Assembly: GCA_033063855.1 (NCBI GenBank)
Contig: CP093830.1
Coordinates: forward strand, 5,456,854-5,520,853
Reading direction: 5' to 3'
Source of the DNA: Smittia aterrima
Lineage: Eukaryota > Arthropoda > Insecta > Diptera > Chironomidae
DNA: 64,000 nt
Shown here: positions 22,697 through 36,300 of the stretch, piece after piece
Layout: the number at the start of each line of letters is the position of its first letter
Position numbering within the stretch: the first letter of the stretch is position 1
Translations under genes and position numbers: made by a program
Notes under the pieces: model-generated
What the model was told of the DNA's origin: nothing
Databases searched by the model: none
The model's input: only the letters and a program-made list of their open reading frames with translations

Positions 22697-24175
22697 ATGT
22701 TTCCAACATTAACAACAAGTTTTAAAAGACAATTCATGGCATTGTTCCCTGGTAGCCTTTGATTGATTTCTATTAATTCATTATTAGTAAAAATTACTTA
22801 TCCTAACAGCTTATTTGGTCATGCTCGCTGGTGGCGCTCAACTTGCTTATGGCGTTTTCAGTACGTTCGGCTACTGGCAGTGGATCACAAAGTCGGCAAG
22901 CCAATTAATTTTTGTTGCTGTGAGCTTCCATGTAACGACGATCATTGGTGCAGTTATTACAAGTTTTATCTACAACAAATTCGACATCTTGAAGATTCAC
23001 GTGAGTCTCAAAGTTTTTAAATTGTGAAAAATCATTGAAATCAAAACTTCTTTTAGTTTGTGAATTGCTTCCTAATGCTGACAGCTTCGATTCTTCTGAC
23101 TGCATTGCCGGATTCATATGCTTGCATACTAACAGCAAGATTAATGTTTGGTCTTGGTTTTGGATCAAACTACGCCTACGTCATCATCTACGGAACTGAA
23201 ATCTCGTCACCCGAAGATCGAAAACAATTGATGTACGTTCCTCATCTCTTCCTTACATTCGGAATGTTCTTCTTCAGTTTATCCATCGTTCTCGGGACTG
23301 GATTTCCAGCTCTTGTTAGATTAGTAGGAGCAGTCGGAGTCGCAATGCTTGTGCAGTCAATTCCTGTTGCTTACTTCACACTCAAGCCGTCGCATATTTT
23401 CTTGCTGCAAACAAGTTCATCAGGAAAAGCTCTTGAGAGACTTCAATTCCTTAATCCTGAACCATCTGAAGATCTCTCAGTTAAAATTGAGGAGACACAA
23501 AATTATGTAAACAACGAAAAGGCTAGAAGCTTCGACTTTTTTGGAGGTCAAAACATTTCCGCTTTTGCGATCTCGGCCTTGGCAATCATCGGATACGTGG
23601 CGGTGTTCAACGATTACATAAACTTCTCTCGCTTATTTTACTTAAGTCCTGCCTTAGCAACAACAACTAAAAATTATAGTTTATTGACAATGATGGGAAC
23701 GCGATTGATCGGTTGTATCTGCGGTTACTTCATTCTCGGCCGCATCAGCACGAAGCTTCAGTTTGTTGTTCCTGCTGTAATTGTCTCTCTGCTGCTGATC
23801 ATCTTCGGAATTTTGACATACTCTTACGACAATCTTTACACTTGGACTCCGCTGCTCTTCTTCCTTCCAATCGAATTTTTGATTGGAATTGGGCTTGGTC
23901 CAATCCCTGATGTCATGAGAAGCGAACTTTTCCTTCACAAAGAGAAACCATTCTTGATGGCTGCTTCGATTGTGTTTACTGAAATCTTGCATATAATTTT
24001 CATTGTTATTCTCGTTCCTTCTGATTTCCTTCATTGGTTTATTGAGTTTTTGGTCAATGGAGTTTCAAGAAGCTCTCCTATCACACTCGCTGGAATCACT
24101 TTGGTCTGCGGTATCATCGTGCTTGTCTTGTGGAGAAAACCATCAGCAAGAAATAAAGAATTTATGTTCAGATAA
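22697..24175 (+). CDS. MFS transporter, divergent sugar-porter type (tandem copy 3)
   Basis: Exons 22697-22751, 22810-23000 and 23057-24175 give 454 residues; first-exon length differs from the other copies by one codon and the intron phases are the same. About 12 membrane helices are predicted by eye. Motifs: YGTEISSPEDRKQ after helix 4, KPSHIFLLQ at the PESP position, SFDFFGGQNI at the end of the central loop (the other copies have FFGRHN), and GPIPDVMRSELFLHKEKP after helix 10. This copy has the clearest promoter of the three. The presumed role is facilitated or coupled transport of a small solute at the plasma membrane; the substrate cannot be read from sequence. Confidence 0.85.
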
Positions 24176-24244
24176 GTGAGAAAGTTATTAAAGTTTGCTA
24201 ATGTTATCGTTTAACGAACACCTGCCGCTGATGTTTATAAGAAC

Positions 24245-24250
24245 AATAAA
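24245..24250 (+). terminator. Poly(A) signal AATAAA of MFS copy 3
   Basis: AATAAA 70 bases after the stop codon, followed by a GT/T-rich stretch (tgctttgttttgt) typical of a downstream element. Confidence 0.6.
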
Positions 24251-26900
24251 TGCTTTGTTTTGTAGATAAAAGTTTTAATTAAAATCTCTCTCGTTAGAGG
24301 TTATCAAGAAATGGAATTTTGCATTGCTGCACGAACGACGAAAGTCTCAACTTGAATAAGATTAGAGACGCTGCAAGCGCAAGCAAACTCCCTTAACAGA
24401 CTGCAACTTGTTGTTCGCTCTTCTATTCAAGCGTCTAAATTGCTTAAGAATGGCCCATTATGAAACTTATTCAGGTGGAAGATTCTCCTTAATGCTCGAC
24501 GGTTATTAATTCTGAGTGCCATCTTGACAAAATTTGCTAACCTGGACTAAACGATTAAACGAAGCAACTCGAACATCAGGGAGCAGCAACATTGCTGAAC
24601 TTACTCGTCTTCTTCTTCATGAGACGACATTCTTACAAAGTATTGCACAATTTCCTGCATTATAGCTTAAGATGTGAGGACAGGATGTCATTATCTTCAT
24701 AATTCTCGGTCTCTTGCTGCATTTTCTTTTCCTCAAAAAAAAAAGAAGAGAAATCTTTCTCGTCTCCATTTCCCCAAAAGTGGAAAACTAATTTCTTTTG
24801 TTGGACACTGCAAGTAGAAGATAATCTTCGTCTTCAGAGGAAGAGAGAGAGTCGAGTATTTTTCTATTATCACCAGTCGAAATAACAATAACTAAGACTT
24901 TTTTTTCTTTCAAGAGAAACTCAATCCTTGAAGTGATCTCACATAAGAAGAAGATGATTTCACTTCTCTTTCAACAATTTTCCAGTGAACGTCTTGCTCC
25001 CCTCTTCGTCCATCGTAATTACAAGGATTACGTCGACTTCTTATCTGAGTGGAGAGTGCTTGAAGAAACTTTATGACTTTTCTTGTCCATTCGCCATGTC
25101 ACGTAACTCACAATCTCGCCAAACCACAAGGGTGTTCGATCAACCATGAAACCTTCTCTCTCATCTTCGAAAAAAAAGAGAATAGTTTGACTCGTCGGAC
25201 ATTACATGGTCGTTACATCTTCAATTGAAAAATGAACTTCGGCAAATGTTTGATAAAGCAATCAGGAGAAGAAAAATGTCATTTCGCTTTTTGACAGTTC
25301 AATTTACTGAATTATCTCGTCTCGGTAGAGTTCAATTCACCCTTTGTGTCCTATGATGAACATTTGAAGATGAAGATATCTAAAGAGTGAAGAGAGGAAG
25401 TTTTTAAAGCCATCCATCAACTTCCGATAGCTCGCTCGAGGCAACAACCGGAACATCTTTCCATCAAAAATTCCTTTAATTTAATCAATCGAAAAAAAAA
25501 AGTTTTCCTGGAATCAATGGACTCGAGCTTGCTCGCAACAGAAAGTTGTGTTTAACTTTTCAACTTAACGGAATTAAAGCTTGAAACACTTTCCCTCCCT
25601 AAACTTCGCCCTTAATGTGGCAAAGTTTAATCGTAAATTAAATATTTATTATGAGCTTAAAGTTTGAATACTTTCCTTCTAGCACGAAACAAAAATCAAG
25701 AGAGAAAGAACATGAAAAGTTTCCATGTAACTCGCCAATGTTGATCGGAAGGCAAAAGTTTTTCCTCTCCGCCAATAATCGGAAAAACTTTTATTTATGA
25801 TCTAAGGCAATTTTTTTTTTCGAATAATAAATCGGATTTTGATATCACGCGGAAGAAGAAGAGATAAAAAAATTGAAGAAGCAAAGGGCAAAAGGGAAGC
25901 TCGAGATAATAATTCAGAAATCTCTCGACTGGAGATCGTTTGAGAGGAAGTTAATTAAAAAAATCTTGCAAACAAACTTGAAAAGTGCTTCAGCATCGCA
26001 ATGAAAAAATCCAATAATGATGCAAAAAAAAAACTTTTGAGATTAACGAGACAGTCAGAGGGGCGAGAAAATATTGAATTTTCGTCAAGCTGAGCATATT
26101 TGAGTGGAATTATTAGGGAAAAGCGGTTGATATTGACTCTCAAGTGCCACGCGTCCTAAAGCCGATATCGTTTCACCGCAGAGTCGAAAGATCTATTAAT
26201 AAAAACACTTACAGCATCAGCAAAAGGGAAAAGGGAAAATCCCCAAATTATTACAATGAAGAGGAGAGAGGGCGAAGAAAAGAAAAGAAAACTTTCGTCT
26301 CTGCTCGCCTCTTAATGGCTGTAATAACACACGAAATACGAGCGAATCCCTTAAGTGGATTTTCAGATTTGAAGACTCAGAAGCAGATAGAACATAAACA
26401 ATAAAACACTCAGTTTGCCTTTAATGACTCCAACGTATGCCGTATCCTTCATCTGACGATGTCGCAAACATCAAAGGGCGAATGTATCGTCATTTATGCA
26501 TCTTTCGGTAATTTATTGAATGCGCCTGTCTGTCGTTGCTCGTTAGAATCTCACTCTTGCTCTCAGCATCGAAATCAATTCAATAAATTCCACCAGACAT
26601 TAGCAAACAAGCGATATCCGTGAAATTTTCTCTACGCCTGAGTCTTCTCGCTTGATAAATTGTTATTCTAAGTGGCAGTAAAGCTATTCGAGAAAAAAAA
26701 TATATTCATTCAATTTCTAAGCACTCGAGAACAATGCGAGAGGCGAAACTACGATCCAATAAATATTTTGCTATCGATGCGAAGCATGAAGGAGAATCCA
26801 TTGTGAAAATTGAAAAAAAAAGAGATCGAAGGCATATCTTATCTGCCTTTGGTAGCGTTCATCGCTTAGGTGGAGTGAAACACATGTTGTTTCCATGAAG

Positions 26901-26917
26901 GACGACGACGACGACGA
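26901..26917. repeat. (GAC)5 microsatellite
   Basis: Five GAC units and two extra bases; trinucleotide runs with CpG occur twice in this gene-free region. Confidence 0.7.
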
Positions 26918-29900
26918 GAGAGTTATGAGTGATGATGTTCTCGTTTTAAGCGACGAGTGCTTGCTGTTCTGTCTCGTCCGCTTTTTTTTCCATCTTTCCT
27001 CGTACGATTCAATTGAACCGCACAGGAAATTTCTCCACACACGAAACCGGAGGAACATCACAAAGTGAAACACCTAATGGGAATTATGAACAGACCTTTA
27101 GTCACCACTTCAGTTTCAATTATCTGACACCACATCGTTATAAATAAAACATGAGCGGGATTTGATGGAAAAAGACGTGAACAGATCGAAAGGACGATGA
27201 AGAAAAATTGTTTTTCGGTGAATTTTCCTCCCTCCGTCTCGAAATAGAAATTTTCCTATTGATGTTTTACATTCGAAGGGTAGACAGAGTGGGCTTCACC
27301 CTCCGCTCGTATCTTCCGTGCTGCACCAATTTCCCAATCAATAATTCAATGTTAATGGATCCGAATAATGCTGCTTGCACATACACACAAGACCAACCTG
27401 ATCCTATTATGCGCTGTGGATGAGTCGACATTAAAAGAACCTTCTCAAGTTGTGAAAGAGAATCTTTTGAATTATTTATAGTTTCAAGAGCTCCTAGAGC
27501 GAGGAGAATTTCCATGATCAAAAATTGAAAGTTTGTTTAGCAATAAATAACAATTTTTTAGCAAGACACATTCAGAGTTTTATGTGCACCGCCGCCCAGA
27601 GTCAAAATTTCTCAACGTGCTTCTCTCTAAGTTATTAAGGTTTAATGGATTTCCTTTTTTATTGCTTCGAATTGTGGAATATATCGAAATGTTCAACTTG
27701 AAGTTTACATGTAAAACTTTTTTTTATCCAACTCGATAGCAATAGCATTAAAATAAGAATTGCTTGGATAATTCAAATCCCGGGTTACTCGAGGCGTTTA
27801 CAGCGACCATGAACAAAGGTAACAACACAGCTCAATGCGATTGTAAAGGAGTCAGCGATTGAAACTTTGTCCAGCTCGTGTAATCAAGTTTTCCCCTAAC
27901 TGATGATTTTAAATTGATAAATGAAATTTTAAGCCAAGCTCTCCTAAGCTCGACGAATATTTTGAGTTTCGCTTTGGGAGCACCTGATGCAGTTTATAGT
28001 CTCCAACTCTCAACTTTATCCGTGAGCAAGCGGCAAACACTCGAATGTGTATAAATAATAAATTTAATCAATTAATCATGCACATCGGAACGTGCAACGT
28101 TCGTCGGCGACGGTAGCAGAGAAAATGCTTTGATAGCTCAGCTCCCGAGAACATAATTCAACATTTAACAGGAATAATCCACCGCACATCATGTAACATC
28201 GCGCGAGAAGCAAAAAAATGCTCTTGCATTGGTGTTTGCTCATCGGATGTTCATCAACTAAACTTTCTCTTCCGCGCTTCGCTGGAAAATGAAGCTTGTT
28301 TACTTTTAAACGAAGTTGAAGGTGTAATGATTTATGTTCAGGTAAAATTATTTACGATCCCGCGAGGATTCTATTTTTTTCTGCTGCCGGGAAATCTAGA
28401 AAACCATTCTCGGAAACACGTTCGACGACATGTCGCTAAGAGCAGATGATATAAATCCTAGAAGCTCGCAGTTGGGAAAAAAAAAGTCTCGAAGGATTTT
28501 ATTATGAGGTAAACTCTTTTAAACTTCGCTCAGACTCGTCAGTCGAATGCTGAATGCATGTGAACACGTTTTATTCTCACTCATGTATCGCACATTAAAC
28601 GCAGGAATTTGTATACAATTTACCAGGACGGGCGGTAAACGATGAGAGCTTCGCAGAGCGACACGTTCAGCTTGTTGTGCAAAATCAAATTTTCAGAGCA
28701 TGAAAAGATAAAATCTAATTTTCGCTTACGGGCAAAATAGGAAACCACGCCGAGCTCTGCTCTGGATCACAATGCACATTATTAACATACAAATTAATTA
28801 TGCTTGCTACCTTTGGAGTGCGTGACCAACTAGTATTCAGCATGGAGGTTCTTGGACACTGTTTTATCAAATCGCTGAGGGAGTTTTTGTGTTTTCACGT
28901 CACTCACTTTCAAGCTCGATTACTAAACAAGGACACGAACATGCAATTTCGAAAATGGAAAATTTATTTTCTCATTCTAATCACAATGATCCGCTCTTCA
29001 ATCACAAAACTCTTCCATCATTCATTCCCGCAACAAAATATTCATTAAGCTTGAAGGCATTGACTCTCCGCGTGAAGTTAATTTGCATTTTAAGGATAAT
29101 CAGCGTCAGATTTTAGCCTAGAACTCTTCCTCGTCATTGTAACACGGTGACTGACATGATAAACGTTTTGGAAAATCATTCGAGTCGAGAACATTTCTCT
29201 CCCATGAAGATTACAATAATGCGTGCATATGACGGAAATTGTTGAACAGCTGTTTAATTACATTGCTCGCTTTTGTGGAAAAAGAACAATTTTAATCATC
29301 TCTCGTAGCTCATAATTCCAAACGTGAAATGTGTCATAATTAGTTCTGCATTTATAATTAAATAATTTGCGATTACATTTAATGAAATTTCTGTCGTTGT
29401 GTCGTCCTACTTTTGTTCACGGATTTTTAATCGTGACTGACGCAGGACTTCATGCGATTTTAATTAAAACCTCGTTGCTTAAAAAATCGATAAAAAGCTT
29501 GAGTGCCATCGACTGGGGTTGCATAAAAGTTTTAGTTTATTGCCCGCTTTACGTCAATTCCTTGTGAATTTCAGATTGAGTTGTAAAACGTTACGATGAA
29601 CACTTCAGAGCGGAAGGATCGATAAAGCAAGCTACATACGGTTATGACTGATGACTACTTATTGCGAAACTTTATCGCTTCTTGTTGGTGAAGGTTTTAA
29701 TTGCTCGCTATTCATTAACGCCCAACAGTTTCACCTCGATCCTTTCACCTCACTCGCACGCTCCTGCTCACTATGAGCTATAATTTCGTGAGCTGATTAA
29801 TAAAGCGCCAGCATGGAATATGACTTGTTGTTGTATGTTTAATAATTATGGCGATTTTCTCTGATCCTTATAAACTTTTTTCATGCTCGAATAAAAAAAC

Positions 29901-32829
29901 ATGCAATCCATTAAAGCGAACTTTTGTGTTAGCTTTTATCGGATGAAATGATCCGTTTTGGTTTCATAGATAAACTTGGAACTAGAATCATCAAAAAGTT
30001 TATTTTCTTGTTAAAGTGATTAACGATTTAGTTTCACTTGATCCATGCTCAGTGCGTTTCTTGCGTTCTTTTTCCGACACAATAAACTTGATTATAAATG
30101 TTATGATTGTGTTAATGACCAGAACTCTTAAACTCTTAAGCAGCACGATATTTGTATTGGCCTTTGGTTCAATTCTCCCAGCTCTGGAGCAATCAATTAA
30201 GTTATTATGTCATGAATAGAACGAGAGGGCTCTTTTTTTGCTCTTGTTAATTCCATCGGCCGAGTGAAAGAAAAAAGAATTTGCTGTAGCAAAAAAATTA
30301 ATATTATTCTTATCCAGCAGTAATAGTTTTATGTTATCGGAGAATTCACTTTGGCTTACACTCGAGCGCTCGACAATTGCCAAGGGAAACAGCGATTCGT
30401 CATAATTTCTCTTAGGGGTCGCAATTGTTGTGCGTTTCGCCTTTTTGCTAATGTGGCACGGGAGGGCAATTCTTTTACTTCTTCCATCCCTCAGCCTCTC
30501 GTTGAACAAACAACACAAATTGTTGGTCATGTCTATAAAAAGATTAATGATTGGATTCTCGTAAAAAATTGCATTCACTATCAAAGGATATTTTTCATCG
30601 CAATTACATGATTGATCCTGGTAAACGATAGAGACGCAACGCAAATGGCAGATGCTTAATGTGATTGCATTACGATGCTTCAATTGAGACGTGAGGCCGA
30701 CATTTAAAGAGATTCATTAAGATGAGGGGTGGATGAGTGCGTGGGACGTAATGAAATTTAAACTCGCATCATTACCTTTGCTGTCGTTCGCATGGACTTT
30801 AATCCGCTTAACGGGACCATTAGAGTCGTCTTATCGTAACTCATCGCTCCTTCTTTGTGTTTGCCACGAGATCCAATTATTTATTCGCTCATTCAATTCA
30901 ATATTTTGCTTTGCCTTCAATTCGCTGCCTGCTCTTAACAGTTCCAAGAGTAAATCATTATTTTAATTCTCAGCGTCTCAACACGTCGACGCCTCGCTTC
31001 CAAGGTTTGATTTAAGAGCCATTGGAGACTTTTAATAATGTGGCAGCGAGGCTTTAAAGTGTTCAGCAACCCTTCGCGTACACAACAAGATTACAAACGA
31101 TAATTAATGTCATCTGAGTGCAATCAATTATAATTCTCCACGTTATCATCCATCATCTTAAATCTGCTGCGAACTACTAAAAGTTAATCCTTATTTTTCG
31201 AGCGTCATAAATTATTTTTATGCATGCAAGCGGACACGAGAAGCAGCGAAAGCAACGAAGGTCGTCGAGTGACTTTAAAGCCGAACTGAAGTGTCATTTA
31301 ATCTTTTCAGCAGACGGAGCTCCGGAGATAAAATGAAAAATGCATCAAAACTTTTTTTTAATGTTCCAGCTACCTTTACACTTTTCTCGTGTGACAGTTT
31401 AATGCTGTGGCTTAACATCGCTCTCGCGCGCTCATGTTTTATTAACAAACTCACGGAGAATCAGGTCAGATGTAAAGCGATCTACGAACGAGTTTTTGTT
31501 TTGAAACAGTTGCCTCTGGTGATTCCCTTACGATTTACGCAAAGCCGTTGAATACACACTCGAGCGATCTCCACTTGTGAAGCTTATTCCATCTCAAGTT
31601 TTCACTTTAGAATCTTTTTTACCTCTCAACTTGTTTGCCTCTCAAATCTTGCTTGTTAGTTTTTATCTTTCGCTCGCTCTTGTCAAAGCAACGAAATGAA
31701 AGAAATAACAAACATGCAACATAAATATGAAAGAAAATAAATTTATTAACGAATGAAATATGAATAAACTCTCCACATTTATTCATCTTGATTATATCGT
31801 TTGCAAGTAATGTAAAAGAAATAATAAATAACACACAATTCGCTTCTCATTCCGTGTAAATTTTTCGAGCTACAAACCATCGCAAGAAGGAGGAACAAAG
31901 TGCTTTGAGCATGGATATGAATTGCTCTTCATCTTCCTTTGCATTTCAACAAAAACAACACAAACGAACCATTAAAAAGAAATCCCGAGAGATAACAGAT
32001 GTATTACGCTCTGAATGTGTAATCTAACTAACATGACATTTTCATCTACACTTCCATGAGCTTTATGAAAAAGAATTATTATGAATATGAAGTGCACGAG
32101 CTGCTTCCTTTCCTTCGTTTGAATATGTTGCGAATGTGAATTAATTGCATAAAAATGTGAACAGAGTCTTCTACAACGAGTTATCCTTTATGATGTAATT
32201 TGGAAATATTTTATTTAAGATAATTTCAGAGGGGAACGTCCGAGGGTTCGGTGAATGCCTGAGGTTAAATTTTAAATTATTCTGAAAAAGAGCTTCGAGC
32301 TGGTGAATTGAATTTCTTTAAACGAGAATAATTTCCTGTCTAGAACTTCTTGTTAAACATTAATTTATCAAAACGTCTGATCAATCTCGATTCAACATTC
32401 TAAAACTACTCAAGTTTCCATTTGACATCAAAGCAAGACACATCTTCGTGACGTGTTTCATCAACAATCCCCCCAAAGCAAAAACATTAAACATTTCTCG
32501 AGTGCGAGAGAGTCGCAAGCCCATATGAGACTCAATTTAACATTTTGATTAATTTAATAACATTTCTTTATTTGCCTTGTCTCCCCGTTAATGAAAACTG
32601 ACACGAGAGAGATAGAAGGAGAAAAATTAAATGACTTTTTTCACTCTGGAATTAAACTGAGGATTACTCAACCCCTTTAATTGTGTTTTTGTTTAGAAAG
32701 CACTCGAGATTCGTCTCGCTTGCTTGTGTATATACATTTAGAGTCATTAAAACGTATAAGACAATGGCGTTTACTCGCTCAATATGAAACGAGAGGGTAC
32801 GAAATTTGTTCCTTTTATCTCGACACCCA

Positions 32830-32855
32830 AACAACAACAAGACGACGACGACGAC
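32830..32855. repeat. Compound AAC/GAC microsatellite
   Basis: Three AAC units run into five GAC units (32841-32855). Confidence 0.7.
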
Positions 32856-33229
32856 TCTAATAAATGTCTTAGAACATTAAAAGAAAATTAAACGGGCGAG
32901 AGATAGAGACAGAGCGAGACTTTTTCTTCTAATTTATGACGTAATAATGATGTCTTTAAAGGTAGAAATGTGTGTACATTTCTCATTTAGAACCCCTCGT
33001 GGCGATATCTTTATCTCGCCGGCAATTTTCTTCTTCTTACCTTAGCAAGACGAGAAAGAATCTTTTTGATCATCTTTGCTTGAAGAGTTGGAGAAGGTGA
33101 AGAGAAAGGTTTTATAATTTTCATAATTATTAGCTTTAGGCACTTCCAGCCACAAATTGCTAGAGCTCGAGCCAGGAGAAAAGAGCTTCACGTTTCACAT
33201 TAAAATTCACAAAACGGAGAAGTGCGGAC

Positions 33230-33322
33230 TGTGACATGTCTAATGTGGGTCCAGCATTAATATTCCGTTAACACCTCGCTACGATCTTTAACATGTGACA
33301 TGTCATTGCTGTTAATGCGGGT
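33230..33322. repeat. Composite motif repeated twice, possible enhancer
   Basis: TGTGACATGTC occurs at 33230-33240 and 33294-33304. Each copy is followed by TAATGYGGGT: directly at 33241-33250, and after an 8-base gap at 33313-33322. The second copy also contains ACATGT twice. Palindromic E-box-like and TAAT cores repeated in the same order look like paired transcription-factor sites, but chance is not excluded. Confidence 0.35.
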
Positions 33323-36300
33323 TTGATGTTTTATAATCATAAGTCAAACGTTTTGGTGACGCATAAATTTGAAGAAGAAGAATCGTTTAAGGATTTTGCT
33401 TCAAACTTTCATCAAGAAAGCTTTAAAACTTTTTTTAAATTCTAAACTCTTTTCGATCTCCTATTGCATCATGAAATTTTTATTTGAAAGCGAAAGTTTC
33501 TCGTCTATCAAGCAGATTAAAAATGTAGAAACACGCAAAACCCAAAAGAATTCTATTGTTATCAACCATTCTTTCTCTGCTTCTGTATCCATATCATGCA
33601 AACTCGAGGGATTCTTTTTTATCACTGCGTTGAGGAGCAAAAAAAGTTAAACTCATAGACTCATAGCTCTGAGAGTTGGAACAATGGCAACGAACAACAG
33701 AAAGCAAAACGATGGCACGTAGAGATGGAAAACATATGAAAATTCATGAAATGAAATATTGTTTTGGGACTGACGGTGCATTGGATAACTGCTCATGAGA
33801 GAGAGAAGCTGGAACAATCACTCGTTCGCCTATCCGAGAAGGGAAAAGAAATCGTACAGATTTGATTAATTGAACGCTGACATGTGACAGAGCCGCTGAA
33901 TTGAAATCGTCAGGGCTAGAAATAATTTTAGAAATCTCTGGCTTTTCAATCCCACGACTAATGACTGATGAACAAACAAAGCGACGAAGAACTAATTCAA
34001 TTATCTTCCCGCAAATACAATTAAAAGGTTTCGTGTTGGAGCGAAATTGTTTATGCAATCAAATGCTTGGTGAGCTTTGAAAGAAGGAACTTTTCTCGCA
34101 CGATATTTAGTTCCTGAGCTTCATAAATTGCTGTTTTATGAGAGCATTAAATTCAATTAATTTATGCATTGCGAAACGAGCTCATAATGCCAAAATGCAA
34201 TATTTAGATCGTACACACAATCCCTAGCTCCCTAGTGGCTTGTTTTCAATGATGTCGTTGAGGATGATGATGAAAAATACTTTTTGAGTGCTCACCACGT
34301 TAAGTTATGTTTGGATATTTCACCTGCGCTTGAAGCAAACTGTGAGAGTGTTTTGTGTTATGTTGATCAGTAAATTTGCGTAGCCATAAAATGTTTATTA
34401 GTTCAGCAGTGAGCTCCCCCCTGCAAAATGATTTTTAGAAAATTTATCCTGCAGCGATTAATGCCGAAAAATTCAATTTGTGATTGATGCACATTCGGGA
34501 ATTTTAGCGGACTGCTGTGATTAAAAATTAATGGTCGGCTCCACAACTGAATTAATTACACATCCAATTAGGATCTTTGTCGGATGTTCAATCGATAAAT
34601 TGACTGGAGCGTAAATGCTTTCATGATTAAGCTCGCACTGACTGTTATTAAACAGAGGAAATAAATCAAATTTTACAACCCTCGGAAGCATTCGTCCAGG
34701 CTTAATGATAAATTGCATATCGAAGTATATCTTTGCACAACAATAGACGCACTGCTGCTGAGCAGACGGCATCGACTGCAGACATGATATATTTCAATCG
34801 GAATGACTCGATCAGCCTGGGACTTCCTGTACGTTTGAATTCCCTCAACTCGAAATAAAAATAGATTTTTTGATAGAATTAAATTATTGAATTTTTCATA
34901 GAAAAAATCATAAAGAATTCAAAAAAATATTTTCAAATCTTGTCAATGCGTTGAATGATTTAAAATAAAATTAAAGGTTCACGGGTTGATTGACGCGGAT
35001 CATAAATTTTTTATTTTATGAAACATAAAAAAAATATTCGTTGACGTAATTTATGAATATTTCAAGCTGAAATATCTTTTTTAACAGCCACCAAATCATC
35101 TCAACAAGGGTTCAAACGATGTACAAGTCGTAATCCTGCAGGCAATTGTGCAATGCTTATCAATCCTAGGAGATCAGCAAAAGGATGAATCCTCGTCCGC
35201 AATTTATTATGCCAATTCATCATTCCCGCCTTTTCTTCACGAAAAGCAAAGCGAAACCTTAGATAAACAGAACAAGAGAAAATGTGATGATTACATCATA
35301 AAGCATCATTTATATTTTTAATGTTTCCGAGGACGAAGAGAGAAAAACTTTTAATTGAAGCAATTTTATATTCTTTTATGACATTTCTTTGGAGTTGAAG
35401 GCGATAAATGGCTCGTTGATGTTGTTGATTTTGAAACACTTTGTGTGCGAAACACAGAAGGCTCGTAATGAGGTGCAAAAACGAAAACACCCGAGGGAAG
35501 TTTCCTGAGAATTTATTGCTACAATACTTGCAATTAAAAATCATTATCGGCGATACTTCGCTCCACAGAGAGAAGGCCAATTAGTTTCAATTCTCTCGAA
35601 AGTTCAGTAGGGAGAAGAAACCATAAAAAAAGTTTTTTTTGCAGACTCATAATTAAATTGAAAATTACATCAATTGATGACTTTTTTGTGAAACTGTTAA
35701 GCTCGTAAATTGCCATGAGAATCCGAAAATCAATTTGTAGCATTCTCTCGTTAAACTTGAGAATCATTAAAAGCAACACGCGATGGTTCAGAAAGCAATT
35801 TAAATATTCATTGGCGTTAGGTCGATCTCGTCACTTACGCAAGCAACATGAAAGCTATTGAGGGCTTTTTGAGACGAAGGCAAGTCTCATAATTGAAGCA
35901 ATTAAAAGTTGTCTGACCATTGGAGTGAGAGGAGAAGTGAATGACAACGTGATGAAGAAAATAATAATTAATTGCTTTCGCTTCCGTTATGACTTTCGAG
36001 CACGATAAGGCCTACGTCGATGGCTTGCGCTACAAACGATAACAAGGCAAAATATGTTTTCTGACGGTGCCCGTTTTTTCGGGCTCGCTTTTATGATTAA
36101 TTGAATTTTATTGCTGCCCAGTTGGAGAAGTTTTCTTCTTTTCCACTCTCTCTCTCGGTTTCTTGTTTGTTTGTGAATGTTTGATAAGTTTGATAATACT
36201 TTTTGGCTTAACAATGGGCTCAACAGCACATCTTTGACGATAGAATGGAATAAATTATTCATTCGAGTGGAAATGGATGCGATGATGGATAGAATATTCA

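Larger units (their letters stand above)
24251..33000. other. Large gene-free region, part 1
   Basis: No supported gene. The longest open frame (157 codons, minus strand, 30210-30683) opens with TTG, has no family resemblance and overlaps another frame. Simple repeats: (GAC)5 at 26901-26917 and AAC/GAC runs at 32830-32855. Poly-A and poly-T runs of 8-9 bases are common. No transposon ends, tRNA or known microRNA was recognised by eye. Confidence 0.6.

Noticed and set aside
28124..28165. tRNA-like A box (TAGCTCAG)
   Set aside because: No matching T-arm or acceptor stem at the proper distance.
30210..30683. 157-codon open frame on the minus strand
   Set aside because: It starts at TTG, is not recognised, has no supporting splice or promoter signals and overlaps another frame.
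36069..36084. GC stem with T-run, like a bacterial terminator (gcccg, T6, cgggc)
   Set aside because: Five-base arms in a eukaryotic region with no gene nearby; chance hairpin.
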